Source: Propionispora hippei DSM 15287
GTDB taxonomy: Bacteria; Bacillota; Negativicutes; Propionisporales; Propionisporaceae
Assembly (NCBI RefSeq): GCF_900141835.1
Contig: NZ_FQZD01000008.1
Span: forward strand, 62,001-126,000
Length of the DNA stretch: 64,000 bases
Direction of reading: 5' to 3'
Made by a program: the position numbers and the translations under genes. Positions 35,918 through 43,781 of the stretch are shown here, one piece after another. Position 1 is the first letter of the stretch. Each line of letters begins with the position of its first letter. The notes beneath the pieces were generated by a model. That model had not been told where the DNA came from. It worked only from the letters and a program-made list of their open reading frames with translations, and did no database searches.

Positions 35918-36952
35918 ATGAAAGCGTTGGTAAAACAAGAATTGGGTCATGGCAATCTAATTGTTGTCGACAGAGAAGAGCCGGCAGTAGGCCCTAATCA
36001 GGTTAAAATTAAAATTAAATTCGCCGGCATCTGCGGATCTGACCTGCATACGTATGAAGGGAAATACAAGGTGGCTGTTCCCGTTACCTTAGGCCATGAA
36101 TTTGCCGGTGAAGTAGTGGAAGTGGGCGAAGGGGTAACGGAATTTAAAGTCGGTGACCGCGTTACTTCGGAAACTACCTTCCATATTTGCGGCGAGTGCA
36201 GATATTGCAAGTCTCAGGACTATAACCTCTGCAGTCATCGTAAAGGCCTGGGGTCGCAGGTTCATGGCGCCTTCACCAACTATCTGATTGCCCGCAAGGA
36301 AAGCGTACATATGCTGCCGGAAAATGTGGACTACCTGGCTGCCTCCATGACCGAAGCGGTAGCCTGTGCCCACCACGCCGTGATGAAAAGCAGTGTAAAA
36401 CCGGGCGATGTAGCCGTCATTTTGGGACCGGGACCCATTGGACTTTTGGTGGCCCAGATTGCCAAGCATTATGGCGCCAAAACCGTGATTACCGGGTTGT
36501 CCAAAGATAAAAGCAGACTTGACAAAGGGTTGAGCCTGGGCGTTGATGTGGCGGTAGATATCCAGACCCAGGATTTAAAACAGATTGTTAATGATTTAAC
36601 TGATGGTTATGGCGCTGATATCGTGTTTGAATGCACCGGTGCACCGCCTTCCTTAAATACCGGTTTGGACCTCTTACGCAAGCAGGGCGAATACGTGCAG
36701 GTCGGTATTTTCCCGCAGACGGAAATCTCCACTGACTTTGAAAAAATCATTCAGAAGGAAATCCGGGTGATGGGCTGCCGCAGTCAGAAACCGGCTGATT
36801 GGGAGCCGTCGCTGCATTTGATGAACATCGGCGCCGTAAAAGCTCATGAACTGGTATCCCACCAGTTTAAAATCAACGAATGGGACAAAGCCTACGACGC
36901 CATTAAAAAAGGCGAAGCGATCAAGGTCGTGCTGGCTCCGCTGGAAGACTAG
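35918..36952 (+). CDS. Zinc-dependent polyol-phosphate dehydrogenase
   Basis: 344 aa, medium-chain dehydrogenase. Catalytic zinc site C-G-S-D (CGSDLH) and GHE (LGHEFAGEV), structural-zinc-type cysteines CGECRYCKSQDYNLC, and NAD-binding GPGPIGLL (about 167). It resembles sorbitol/threonine dehydrogenases. Set between a Gat-type PTS and pentose-phosphate enzymes, it should oxidise the imported polyol phosphate to a ketopentose 5-phosphate, as D-arabitol-1-phosphate dehydrogenase does (to xylulose-5-P). The stop codon TAG overlaps the start of a family A repeat, so the C-terminus may have been altered by insertion. Confidence 0.85.
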   Translation: MKALVKQELGHGNLIVVDREEPAVGPNQVKIKIKFAGICGSDLHTYEGKYKVAVPVTLGHEFAGEVVEVGEGVTEFKVGDRVTSETTFHICGECRYCKSQDYNLCSHRKGLGSQVHGAFTNYLIARKESVHMLPENVDYLAASMTEAVACAHHAVMKSSVKPGDVAVILGPGPIGLLVAQIAKHYGAKTVITGLSKDKSRLDKGLSLGVDVAVDIQTQDLKQIVNDLTDGYGADIVFECTGAPPSLNTGLDLLRKQGEYVQVGIFPQTEISTDFEKIIQKEIRVMGCRSQKPADWEPSLHLMNIGAVKAHELVSHQFKINEWDKAYDAIKKGEAIKVVLAPLED

Positions 36953-37111
36953 GGTTGATTTAATGAGCCTGCCAGCCTGGCGAGAGATTTTTTCGGCTGG
37001 CAAGGAAGTAAAGCCGCAGGAATAGCGGTTCCTATTTTAAGGCTTGGCTGACGCAGTCAGACGGAAAAAGATCCGCCAGGCTGTGCGGTGTGAATAAATC
37101 AGTGGTTCCCT
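36951..37111. repeat. MITE-like repeat, family A, copy 2, inserted at a gene end
   Basis: About 161 bp, most of its length closely similar to 27461-27623. Left end AGGG then TTGATTTAATG (a short internal loss), right end ATAAATCAGTGGTTCCCT. The left AGGG provides the last bases of the dehydrogenase stop codon TAG. It breaks the otherwise tight operon before transketolase. Confidence 0.7.
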
Positions 37112-37395
37112 AGGATTAAGAACAATTGACAAAGTAATTCCTGCTGGTTTTAGCAAAAATTCTTTGTAAACAAAGGAGAATGACTTTTACAAATGTAAAC
37201 AGTCATTTCTTTTTGTGAAAAAAATTTAATTATCCCTGTTTTTTTATCCGAAAAGATAGTATATAATATAACTATATTCCAGGCATTACCGTTATGCCTA
37301 TTGTGCGGCAACGGTAATTGTGGATAAATAAGAGGTAAGAAGCATACTCTATTTCCGACAGGAACTGGAGATACTTAAACGAAAGGTGAATGCGG

Positions 37396-38214
37396 ATGAA
37401 TACGACTGAGCTAAAGAAAATAGCCACTAAAGTAAGAATTAACATCGTTGATATGTTAGCTGCTGCAGGATCCGGCCATCCGGGCGGATCGTTATCGATG
37501 ACCGACATACTGACCGTGTTATATTTTACGAAAATGAACATTCGGACTAATGAACCTAAATGGGAAGACAGAGACAGATTTGTCCTGTCCAAAGGCCATG
37601 CAGCGCCCGGCTTGTATGCCGTGCTGGCCGAAAGAGGCTTTTTCCCGGTGGAAAACCTCAAAACCTTAAGAAAATTCGAGTCCACGTTACAGGGCCATCC
37701 GGATATGAAGAAAACTCCCGGTGTCGATATGTCGACCGGTTCCCTGGGACAAGGCCTGTCTGCCGCTAACGGTATGGCTATTGCCGGTAAATTGGACAAA
37801 AAGGATTATCATGTCTATGCTATTGTCGGCGACGGCGAACTACAGGAAGGCCAGATTTGGGAAGCAGCCATGTCTTCGGCTCACTACAAACTGGATAACC
37901 TGACTATATTTGTTGACCATAACGGCCTGCAGATTGACGGCACCAACGAAGAAGTTATGAACGTAAACCCGGTAACTGATAAATTTGCCGCTTTTGGTTG
38001 GAATGTCATCTCCATCGATGGCCATAATCCGGAAGAAATCGGTGCCGCCATTGATCAGGCTAAAACGGTAAAAGGCAAACCGACCGTTATTGTTGCCAAA
38101 ACAGTAAAAGGCAAAGGCGTTTCCTTCATGGAAAACCAGGTTGGCTGGCATGGCAGTGCGCCGAACAAGGAACAAAGAGATCAAGCAATTGCTGAATTAG
38201 AAGGGAGCCTGTAA
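37396..38214 (+). CDS. Transketolase, N-terminal subunit
   Basis: 272 aa from ATG 37396 (AAAGG about 10 bp upstream; ATG 37390 is also in frame). Thiamine-diphosphate-binding half: [24 protein letters not shown], and the ThDP motif [14 protein letters not shown] with IDGHN. Split transketolases are common in anaerobes. With the C-terminal subunit 2 bp downstream it moves two-carbon units between sugar phosphates. About 440 bp (repeat plus an AT-rich promoter region with TATAAT near 37262) separate it from the dehydrogenase. Confidence 0.95.
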   Translation: MNTTELKKIATKVRINIVDMLAAAGSGHPGGSLSMTDILTVLYFTKMNIRTNEPKWEDRDRFVLSKGHAAPGLYAVLAERGFFPVENLKTLRKFESTLQGHPDMKKTPGVDMSTGSLGQGLSAANGMAIAGKLDKKDYHVYAIVGDGELQEGQIWEAAMSSAHYKLDNLTIFVDHNGLQIDGTNEEVMNVNPVTDKFAAFGWNVISIDGHNPEEIGAAIDQAKTVKGKPTVIVAKTVKGKGVSFMENQVGWHGSAPNKEQRDQAIAELEGSL

Positions 38215-38216
38215 GC

Positions 38217-39134
38217 ATGAGCATCGCAACAAGAGAAGCCTATGGTCAGGCTTTAGTAGAACTTAGCAAAAACCCTAAGGTGGTAGTCCTTGACGCCGAT
38301 TTGGCAAAAGCTACGAAAACCATTGATTTTAAAAAAGCATGCCCTGAACGCTTCTTTGATATGGGTATTTCCGAGCAGGATATGATTGGAACGGCCGCCG
38401 GTCTGGCTACCTGCGGCAAGATTCCTTTTGCCAGCACCTTTGCTATTTTTGCTGCCGGCCGCGCTTTTGAACAAATCAGAAACTCCGTGGCTTATCCGAA
38501 ACTGAACGTGAAAATTGCGGCAACCCATGCCGGCGTAACCGTCGGCGAAGATGGTGGCAGCCATCAGGCCGTAGAAGATATTTCCTTGATGCGCAGCATT
38601 CCCAACATGGTTGTGCTGAACCCTGCCGATGCGATCGAAGCTAAGCAGGCCATCGCCTTTGCGGCTGAATACTACGGACCTGTTTACATCAGACTGGGCC
38701 GGGCAGCTACGCCGGCCATCCATGACGAAAGCTATAAGTTTGAAATGGGTAAAGGCGAAGTGTTGCGGGAAGGCAAAGACGTAGCCATTATTGCCACAGG
38801 CATTATGGTAGCCAAAGCGCTGGAAGCAGCCGACCAATTAAAAGCCGAAGGTATTGAAGCTACCGTTGTCAATATTGGCACCATTAAGCCGCTGGACAAA
38901 GAATTGGTGATCAAAGTAGCCAAAGCCACCGGCAAAGTGGTAACTGCCGAAGAACATAGCGTAGTTGGCGGTTTAGGTTCTGCCGTATGCGAATTGCTAG
39001 CGCAGGAACATCCGACCAAGGTTCGTATGATCGGTATTAACGATTGCTTCGGCAGCTCAGGCAAACCGGCCGAACTCTTAGCCTGTCACAGCCTGACTGC
39101 AGAATGCATTGCCGGTACGGTAAAGTCTTTCTAA
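38217..39134 (+). CDS. Transketolase, C-terminal subunit
   Basis: 305 aa. Contains the pyrimidine-binding and C-terminal transketolase domains: DADLAKATKT, FFDMGISEQDMIGTAAGLA, and YIRLGR. Works as a heteromer with the previous gene product. Confidence 0.95.
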   Translation: MSIATREAYGQALVELSKNPKVVVLDADLAKATKTIDFKKACPERFFDMGISEQDMIGTAAGLATCGKIPFASTFAIFAAGRAFEQIRNSVAYPKLNVKIAATHAGVTVGEDGGSHQAVEDISLMRSIPNMVVLNPADAIEAKQAIAFAAEYYGPVYIRLGRAATPAIHDESYKFEMGKGEVLREGKDVAIIATGIMVAKALEAADQLKAEGIEATVVNIGTIKPLDKELVIKVAKATGKVVTAEEHSVVGGLGSAVCELLAQEHPTKVRMIGINDCFGSSGKPAELLACHSLTAECIAGTVKSF

Positions 39135-39152
39135 GATAGAAGGAGATAGATG

Positions 39153-39809
39153 ATGTCGGTAAAAATATCGCCATCGATATTGGGAGCGAATTTCTGTAAT
39201 CTGGAGCAGGACATCAAGGTGCTGGAGCAACATGCAGTGCCTGTTCTGCATCTGGATGTGATGGACGGCCATTTTGTTCCGAATATTACGTTTGGCCCTG
39301 ATCAAATAAAAATGCTGCGTTCGGTTACGGAAAAAATGGAGTTTGATGCCCATCTGATGGTGACCGATGCCGACTCCCTGCTGGCCCGTCTGGCTGATGC
39401 CGGGGTGGATTCGGTAACCGTTCATGTAGAGGCCTGTCCTCATTTGTACCGGACGCTGACTACCATCAAAAATCTGGGGATGAAGGCCGGTGTGGCCTTA
39501 AACCCGGCTACGCCGATCGATACGATCAAGCATGTAGGACATATGCTTGACCGTGTATTAATCATGACAGTTGAACCGGGTTTTGGCGGACAGAAATTTA
39601 TTCCCGGTATGCTGGATAAAATTGCTGAGCTGAACCAATACAAACAAGAAAAAAGTCTGGGCTTTTCCATTCAAGTGGACGGCGGCATCAACCTTGGCAA
39701 TATAGCCGAGGTAGTTCGTCATGGCGCCAGTGATATTGTTATTGGTTCCTCTATGTTTAATGGTTCGCTGGAGAAAAACATTCAGGATTTTTACGCCGCT
39801 CTTAAATAA
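39153..39809 (+). CDS. rpe: Ribulose-phosphate 3-epimerase
   Basis: 218 aa, TIM barrel. Active-site motifs are intact: LHLDVMDGHFVPN, FDAHLMV, VEPGFGGQKF and IQVDGGIN. It interconverts ribulose-5-P and xylulose-5-P. Start ATG 39153 (or 39150) after AAGGAGATAG. Third gene of the pentose block. Confidence 0.95.
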   Translation: MSVKISPSILGANFCNLEQDIKVLEQHAVPVLHLDVMDGHFVPNITFGPDQIKMLRSVTEKMEFDAHLMVTDADSLLARLADAGVDSVTVHVEACPHLYRTLTTIKNLGMKAGVALNPATPIDTIKHVGHMLDRVLIMTVEPGFGGQKFIPGMLDKIAELNQYKQEKSLGFSIQVDGGINLGNIAEVVRHGASDIVIGSSMFNGSLEKNIQDFYAALK

Positions 39810-39841
39810 AGGAAGGCTAAATATGGTAAGGAGGTGCTGGC

Positions 39842-40288
39842 ATGATCGCTTTAGGTGCCGACCATGGTGGATACCAGCTTAAGAATGCAATTAAAAAACA
39901 CTTGGAAAGCAAGGGAATTGCCTGTAAGGATTTCGGAACCAACTCGGCCGACAGCGTCGATTACCCGAATTATGCGTTAGCCGTAGCCAACAGCATCAAG
40001 TCCGGCGAATGCACGGAAGGGATATTGTGCTGCGGTACCGGTGTGGGTATTTCCATCGCGGCCAATAAGATTGACGGCATCCGCGCTGCCTTAGTGGGGG
40101 ATGTGTTCACTGCCAAGTTAACCAAGGAGCATAATAATTCCAATGTGCTCTGCCTGGGTGAAAGAGTCATCGGCCAGGGACTGGCGTTGATGATTGTCGA
40201 TACCTGGCTGGAAGCCGGTTATGCAGGGGCCCATCATCAAAAACGCCTGGATTTGCTTGTCGAGCTGGAGAAAAACCAGAGCTGTTAA
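39842..40288 (+). CDS. rpiB: Ribose-5-phosphate isomerase B
   Basis: 148 aa. RpiB family: ADHGGYQLK near the N-terminus, catalytic Cys in LCCGTGVGISIAANK (about 64) and NNSNVLCLGERV. Interconverts ribulose-5-P and ribose-5-P, completing entry of the ketopentose phosphate into the non-oxidative pathway. RBS AAGGAGG 7-8 bp upstream. Terminator follows. Confidence 0.95.
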   Translation: MIALGADHGGYQLKNAIKKHLESKGIACKDFGTNSADSVDYPNYALAVANSIKSGECTEGILCCGTGVGISIAANKIDGIRAALVGDVFTAKLTKEHNNSNVLCLGERVIGQGLALMIVDTWLEAGYAGAHHQKRLDLLVELEKNQSC

Positions 40289-40376
40289 CAGTTTGGGCAA
40301 CCTGTAGCAGTGACAGCAAAAGTTAGTAAGTAATATGGTCCAACGCAAGTATAAACTGTAAATTGCAAGGTATTGC

Positions 40377-40420
40377 CAGTACCTTGTCGGCCTTAAGCTT
40401 GACAAGGTACTGTTCTTTTT
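40377..40420 (+). terminator. Terminator of the pentitol/pentose operon
   Basis: CAGTACCTTGTC (40377-40388), 12-nt loop, GACAAGGTACTG (40401-40412), then TTCTTTTTT. Confidence 0.85.
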
Positions 40421-40426
40421 TGTTTG

Positions 40427-40474
40427 TAAAGATTTACAGTTTATAGGATATCTATAAGTCTGTAAATCTTTATT
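40427..40474. repeat. Long AT-rich palindrome
   Basis: AAAGATTTACAG and TTATAG pair with CTATAA and CTGTAAATCTTT around a small centre. Located between the pentose operon terminator and the ndh promoter; a protein-binding site or second terminator (both strands have A/T runs). Confidence 0.4.
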
Positions 40475-40604
40475 TATTCTCTCCGGAAGTCTCCTAAATC
40501 TGTGGACAAAAGTGCAAAAATACCGTGCAAAACCAGGTGTTGGGCGGGTTTATTAATTTTTTATTCTGATTTGTGAAAAAATGAACATTTTTTTGCCGAA
40601 GTAC

Positions 40605-40634
40605 TTGAAATAGTGGTTATAAGTTTGCTAAAAT
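40605..40634 (+). promoter_or_regulatory. Sigma-A promoter of the NADH dehydrogenase gene
   Basis: TTGAAA (40605-40610), 18-bp spacer, TAAAAT (40629-40634), about 115 bp before the start. TTTGTGAAAAAATGAACA just upstream (40570) resembles half of a Rex site, but the second half is poor. Confidence 0.5.
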
Positions 40635-40750
40635 AACATATCACTACTTTTCAGTCTTTCAGGAAGTCTTCTGCACAAAAGAGTGAAAAAAATCACATAT
40701 GGTAAATACTGAAAGCAGAATCAGCATTTAAATCGAAAGGATGTTTAGTT

Positions 40751-42022
40751 ATGGGAGAAAATAACAGACCTCATGTAGTTATCATAGGCGGCGGTTTTGG
40801 CGGACTCAAGGCTGCGCAATCGCTGGCTCATGCACCGGTACGGGTGACTTTGGTGGAAAAACGCAATTATCAGTTGTTCCAGCCGCTTCTATATCAGGTT
40901 GCCACGGCGGAACTGGAACCGTCCGATATTGCTTATCCGTTGCGCGATATTCTGCGTTATCAGAAGAATATTGAATTCCGTATGACCAGAGTATCGAAAA
41001 TCGATGCGGATAACAAAAAGGTAATGACCATCGACGGCAAGGATATTACCTATGATTATCTGATTATTGCTTCTGGGGGTTCCAGCAACTTTTTCGGCAT
41101 GCAGTCCATTGAAGAAAATGCCTTTGGCTTAAAAGATATGGAAGATGCCATCGGTTTGCGCAATCACATTCTAAGCATGGTGGAACGGGCCGAGTATGAA
41201 GAGGACCCGGAAGTGCGTAAAGCCCTCCTGACTTTTGTCGTGGTCGGCGGCGGTCCTACCGGCGTGGAAACAGCAGGAGCTATATCAGAATTGATGAGCA
41301 TGGTGCTGGTAAAGGATTTCCCGCGACTAAACTTAAAGGAAGTAAAGGTCATTCTTTTGGAAGCAGCGACCTGTCTGCTGCCGGTTATGCCGCAGCATCA
41401 TCGCGATTATACGGTGGAAATACTGCGTAAAAAGAAGGTAGATGTCCGTTTGGAAGCCAAAGTGGTTGACTTTAACGGCGAAAGAGTATTGTTGGCCGGC
41501 GACGAAGTTATTCCGTCCCATACCTTGGTCTGGGGTGCCGGGGTACAAGCTGCCAGCGTCGCCCGCGAAAGCGGCCTGAAGCTTGCCAGCATGCGCCGGA
41601 TTGCCGTTACTTCGACACTGCAGGTGGAAAGCCATCCGGAAGTGTATGCCATTGGTGACTCCTCTCATTTTGAGCAGGACGGACGCCCGTTGCCGATGAT
41701 CGCTCCGGTCGCCACCCAGGGAGCCGCTGTGGTTGCCAAAAACATCTGCCATGCGATTAAGGGGGAAGCCCAGGAAACCTTTGTTTATAAAGATCCCGGC
41801 GCCATGGCGATTATTGGTCGTAATGTGGCGGTGGCCCGCATGGGTAACTGGGAACCGACCGGCTTTGTTGCCTGGCTGTTGTGGCTGGTTGTTCATGTCA
41901 TCCGTTTAGTCGGCGCCAGAAACCGTATCATTACCGTCATCAACTGGGCTTGGGAGTATTTCTTCTACGACCGCAGCGTTCGGTTAATTATGCCGAATGT
42001 AAATAAACAGATCAAAGAGTAG
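40751..42022 (+). CDS. ndh: Type II NADH dehydrogenase (NDH-2)
   Basis: 423 aa. Two Rossmann motifs, VVIIGGGFGGLKAAQ (FAD, about 9-23) and FVVVGGGPTGVETAGA (NADH, about 162-177), plus the family sequences FQPLLYQVATAELEPSDIA and AIGDSSHF. A C-terminal amphipathic helix region (FVAWLLWLVVHVIRLVG) attaches it to the inner membrane face. It passes electrons from NADH to quinone without pumping. With the bd oxidase at the window start, it could form a short O2-consuming chain. Confidence 0.93.
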   Translation: MGENNRPHVVIIGGGFGGLKAAQSLAHAPVRVTLVEKRNYQLFQPLLYQVATAELEPSDIAYPLRDILRYQKNIEFRMTRVSKIDADNKKVMTIDGKDITYDYLIIASGGSSNFFGMQSIEENAFGLKDMEDAIGLRNHILSMVERAEYEEDPEVRKALLTFVVVGGGPTGVETAGAISELMSMVLVKDFPRLNLKEVKVILLEAATCLLPVMPQHHRDYTVEILRKKKVDVRLEAKVVDFNGERVLLAGDEVIPSHTLVWGAGVQAASVARESGLKLASMRRIAVTSTLQVESHPEVYAIGDSSHFEQDGRPLPMIAPVATQGAAVVAKNICHAIKGEAQETFVYKDPGAMAIIGRNVAVARMGNWEPTGFVAWLLWLVVHVIRLVGARNRIITVINWAWEYFFYDRSVRLIMPNVNKQIKE

Positions 42023-42033
42023 CAAAATACTAT

Positions 42034-42062
42034 TTGACAATAGCGGTAAACTTGGTTATTAT
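42034..42062 (+). promoter_or_regulatory. Sigma-A promoter of the ethanolamine permease leader
   Basis: TTGACA (42034-42039), 17-bp spacer, TATTAT (42057-42062). It makes a leader of about 225 nt that contains two hairpin-terminator units before the permease start at 42296. Confidence 0.7.
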
Positions 42063-42099
42063 ATAAGCAATAAATGATCAGCTGAGTTAATTTATTATT

Positions 42100-42174
42100 G
42101 TTACAAAGAAATAACTGGCAATAGAGCCTGACAAAAATGTCGTGTACATGACATTTCTTGTTGGGCTTTTTTTT
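42100..42174 (+). promoter_or_regulatory. ANTAR-type antitermination element 1 with terminator
   Basis: P1: GTTAC-[AAAGAA]-ATAAC (42100-42115). P2: GGC-[AATAGA]-GCC (42117-42128). The 3' side of P2 is also the 5' arm of a terminator, AGCCTGACAA...TTGTTGGGCT (42125-42167), with T-run 42167-42174. P1 has the A1/G4 hexaloop of ANTAR targets; in P2 position 4 is A. Binding of phosphorylated EutV would stop the terminator from forming. It could instead only be the ndh terminator. Confidence 0.55.
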
Positions 42175-42270
42175 CTGCAATGAAACAGCAAGGTGAAAAA
42201 TAATCATACCGGCAGGGCAAAGAGGCTCATTTTGACGTACGGGAAACTGTCTGTTGAAGTGAGCCTTTTT
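42175..42270 (+). promoter_or_regulatory. ANTAR-type antitermination element 2 with terminator
   Basis: P1: CTGC-[AATGAA]-ACAG (42175-42188). P2: GGGC-[AAAGAG]-GCTC (42215-42228), fitting the EutV target consensus AGCAANGRRGCUY at all but the first base. The P2 3' arm overlaps the terminator stem 42223-42237 / 42252-42266 followed by TTTTT. The exclusive pairing choice is the known EutV mechanism. Confidence 0.75.
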
Positions 42271-42295
42271 GTTTTGCCTATTAAGGAGGATGTGT

Positions 42296-43669
42296 ATGGA
42301 AACAAGCATGAAATGTGAAGCAGCCCCTGTGGCACCGGTGGAGGACGTAAAACTTACCCGGGTATTAAAGCCGGTTCATCTGTGGGCGCTGGCGGTAGGT
42401 CTTGTTATATCGGGTAATTATTTTGGCTGGAGCTATGGCTTTGCGGCCGGAGGGGCTGTCGGCCTGGCCTTGGCGCTGATCCCGGTTACTATTTTCTATG
42501 TTACCTTTATTTTGTCTTATTCCGAGCTGGCTACAGCCATTCCCCATGCCGGCGGTCCTTCGGCCTATGCCCGCCGGGGGCTTGGTAAGTTCTGGGGCTA
42601 TATGAACGGTATCAGTTGCCTGATTGAATTCGTTTTTGCGCCACCGGCCATTGCTCTGGCAGTTGGCGGCTATATTCACAATATGCTGCCGGGCATTCCT
42701 GTCCTGACCGCTACCGTCATCGCTTTCCTGTTATTTATCTTTATCAATTACTGGGGTATGAAAACCTCGGCTACCTTTGAACTGATTGTGACCATTGTGG
42801 CTCTAGTCGGCCTGGTGCTTTACTGGGCGCTGGCGCTGCCGCATTTTGAACTGTCCAGACTCACGGCAGAGCCCATGCTGCCTAACGGCATGAGTGGTGT
42901 GATGGCGGCAGTTCCCTTTGCCATCTGGTTTTATCTGGCCATTGAGGGGGGCGCTATGTCGGCGGAGGAAATGGTCAATCCTCAGAAGGATATATCGATA
43001 GGCTTCCTGAGCGGTATGGGCACACTGATGGTGATGGCTTTCGCCACGCTGCTGCTAACAGCCGGCATTACCGACACCAAGCTTGTTGATTCCATTGATT
43101 TTCCGCTGCCCATGGCGCTGTCCGGCATTTATGGCGAAGGGTCCTTTATTGTACTGCTAATTAACTTTATCGGATTGTTTGGTCTGATTGCCTCGCTGCA
43201 TGGCATTATTTTCGGCTATTCCCGCCAGACCTATGCGATGGCCCGAACCGGCTATCTTCCCAAGTTTCTGGCTTATGTCCATCCAAAACACCGGACGCCT
43301 GTCTGGGGTCTGATTGTTCCAGGTATGATCGGCTTAGGCGCCGCTCTGACCGGATTAACCAATGTGGTTATTATCATATCGGCCTTTGGCTCGGTAGTGA
43401 TGTATATTATCAGCCTGGTAAGTCTGTTTGTGCTTCGTTCGCGGGAACCGGAACTGAAGCGCCCCTTTAAAGTATCTTATCCGATTGTTCCCCTGATCAG
43501 TATTGCCATGGCCATATTTTGTCTGGGCAGCCTGCTGTATACTTCCAGCGAGGCGCTAACCTGGGTATGCGGCGTGTATGTTGTTTCCATCATTTATTAC
43601 TTCATCTGGGGGAATAAAAATATCCGTCCCTTTGAAGAAGAATTCGGCGTACTGGATGAATTGGATTAA
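42296..43669 (+). CDS. eat: Ethanolamine permease (APC superfamily)
   Basis: 457 aa from ATG 42296 with AAGGAGGATG upstream. Twelve-helix APC transporter of the ethanolamine branch: VISGNYFGWSYGFAAGGAVG, AIPHAGGPSAYARRGLGKFWGYMNG and the late FRPFKVSYP-type loop (RPFKVSYPIVP). It brings ethanolamine into the cell, probably with protons. In Firmicute long eut operons uptake is usually by EutH; here an Eat-type permease takes that place. Confidence 0.9.
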   Translation: METSMKCEAAPVAPVEDVKLTRVLKPVHLWALAVGLVISGNYFGWSYGFAAGGAVGLALALIPVTIFYVTFILSYSELATAIPHAGGPSAYARRGLGKFWGYMNGISCLIEFVFAPPAIALAVGGYIHNMLPGIPVLTATVIAFLLFIFINYWGMKTSATFELIVTIVALVGLVLYWALALPHFELSRLTAEPMLPNGMSGVMAAVPFAIWFYLAIEGGAMSAEEMVNPQKDISIGFLSGMGTLMVMAFATLLLTAGITDTKLVDSIDFPLPMALSGIYGEGSFIVLLINFIGLFGLIASLHGIIFGYSRQTYAMARTGYLPKFLAYVHPKHRTPVWGLIVPGMIGLGAALTGLTNVVIIISAFGSVVMYIISLVSLFVLRSREPELKRPFKVSYPIVPLISIAMAIFCLGSLLYTSSEALTWVCGVYVVSIIYYFIWGNKNIRPFEEEFGVLDELD

Positions 43670-43781
43670 TCTAACCGCCAGCCGAGTATCGCTGCGTATT
43701 GACAGGATAAAATAGAATATGGTTAACTAAGTGATAAATATAAGTAGTTGTGTGTAAGTGGTTGCGGCGGAGGATAAAGTC

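Noticed and set aside
37210-37235. Possible Rex site TTGTGAAAAAAATTTAATT before transketolase
   Set aside because: Only the first half site fits; the second half TTCACAA is absent. The same holds for 40570.
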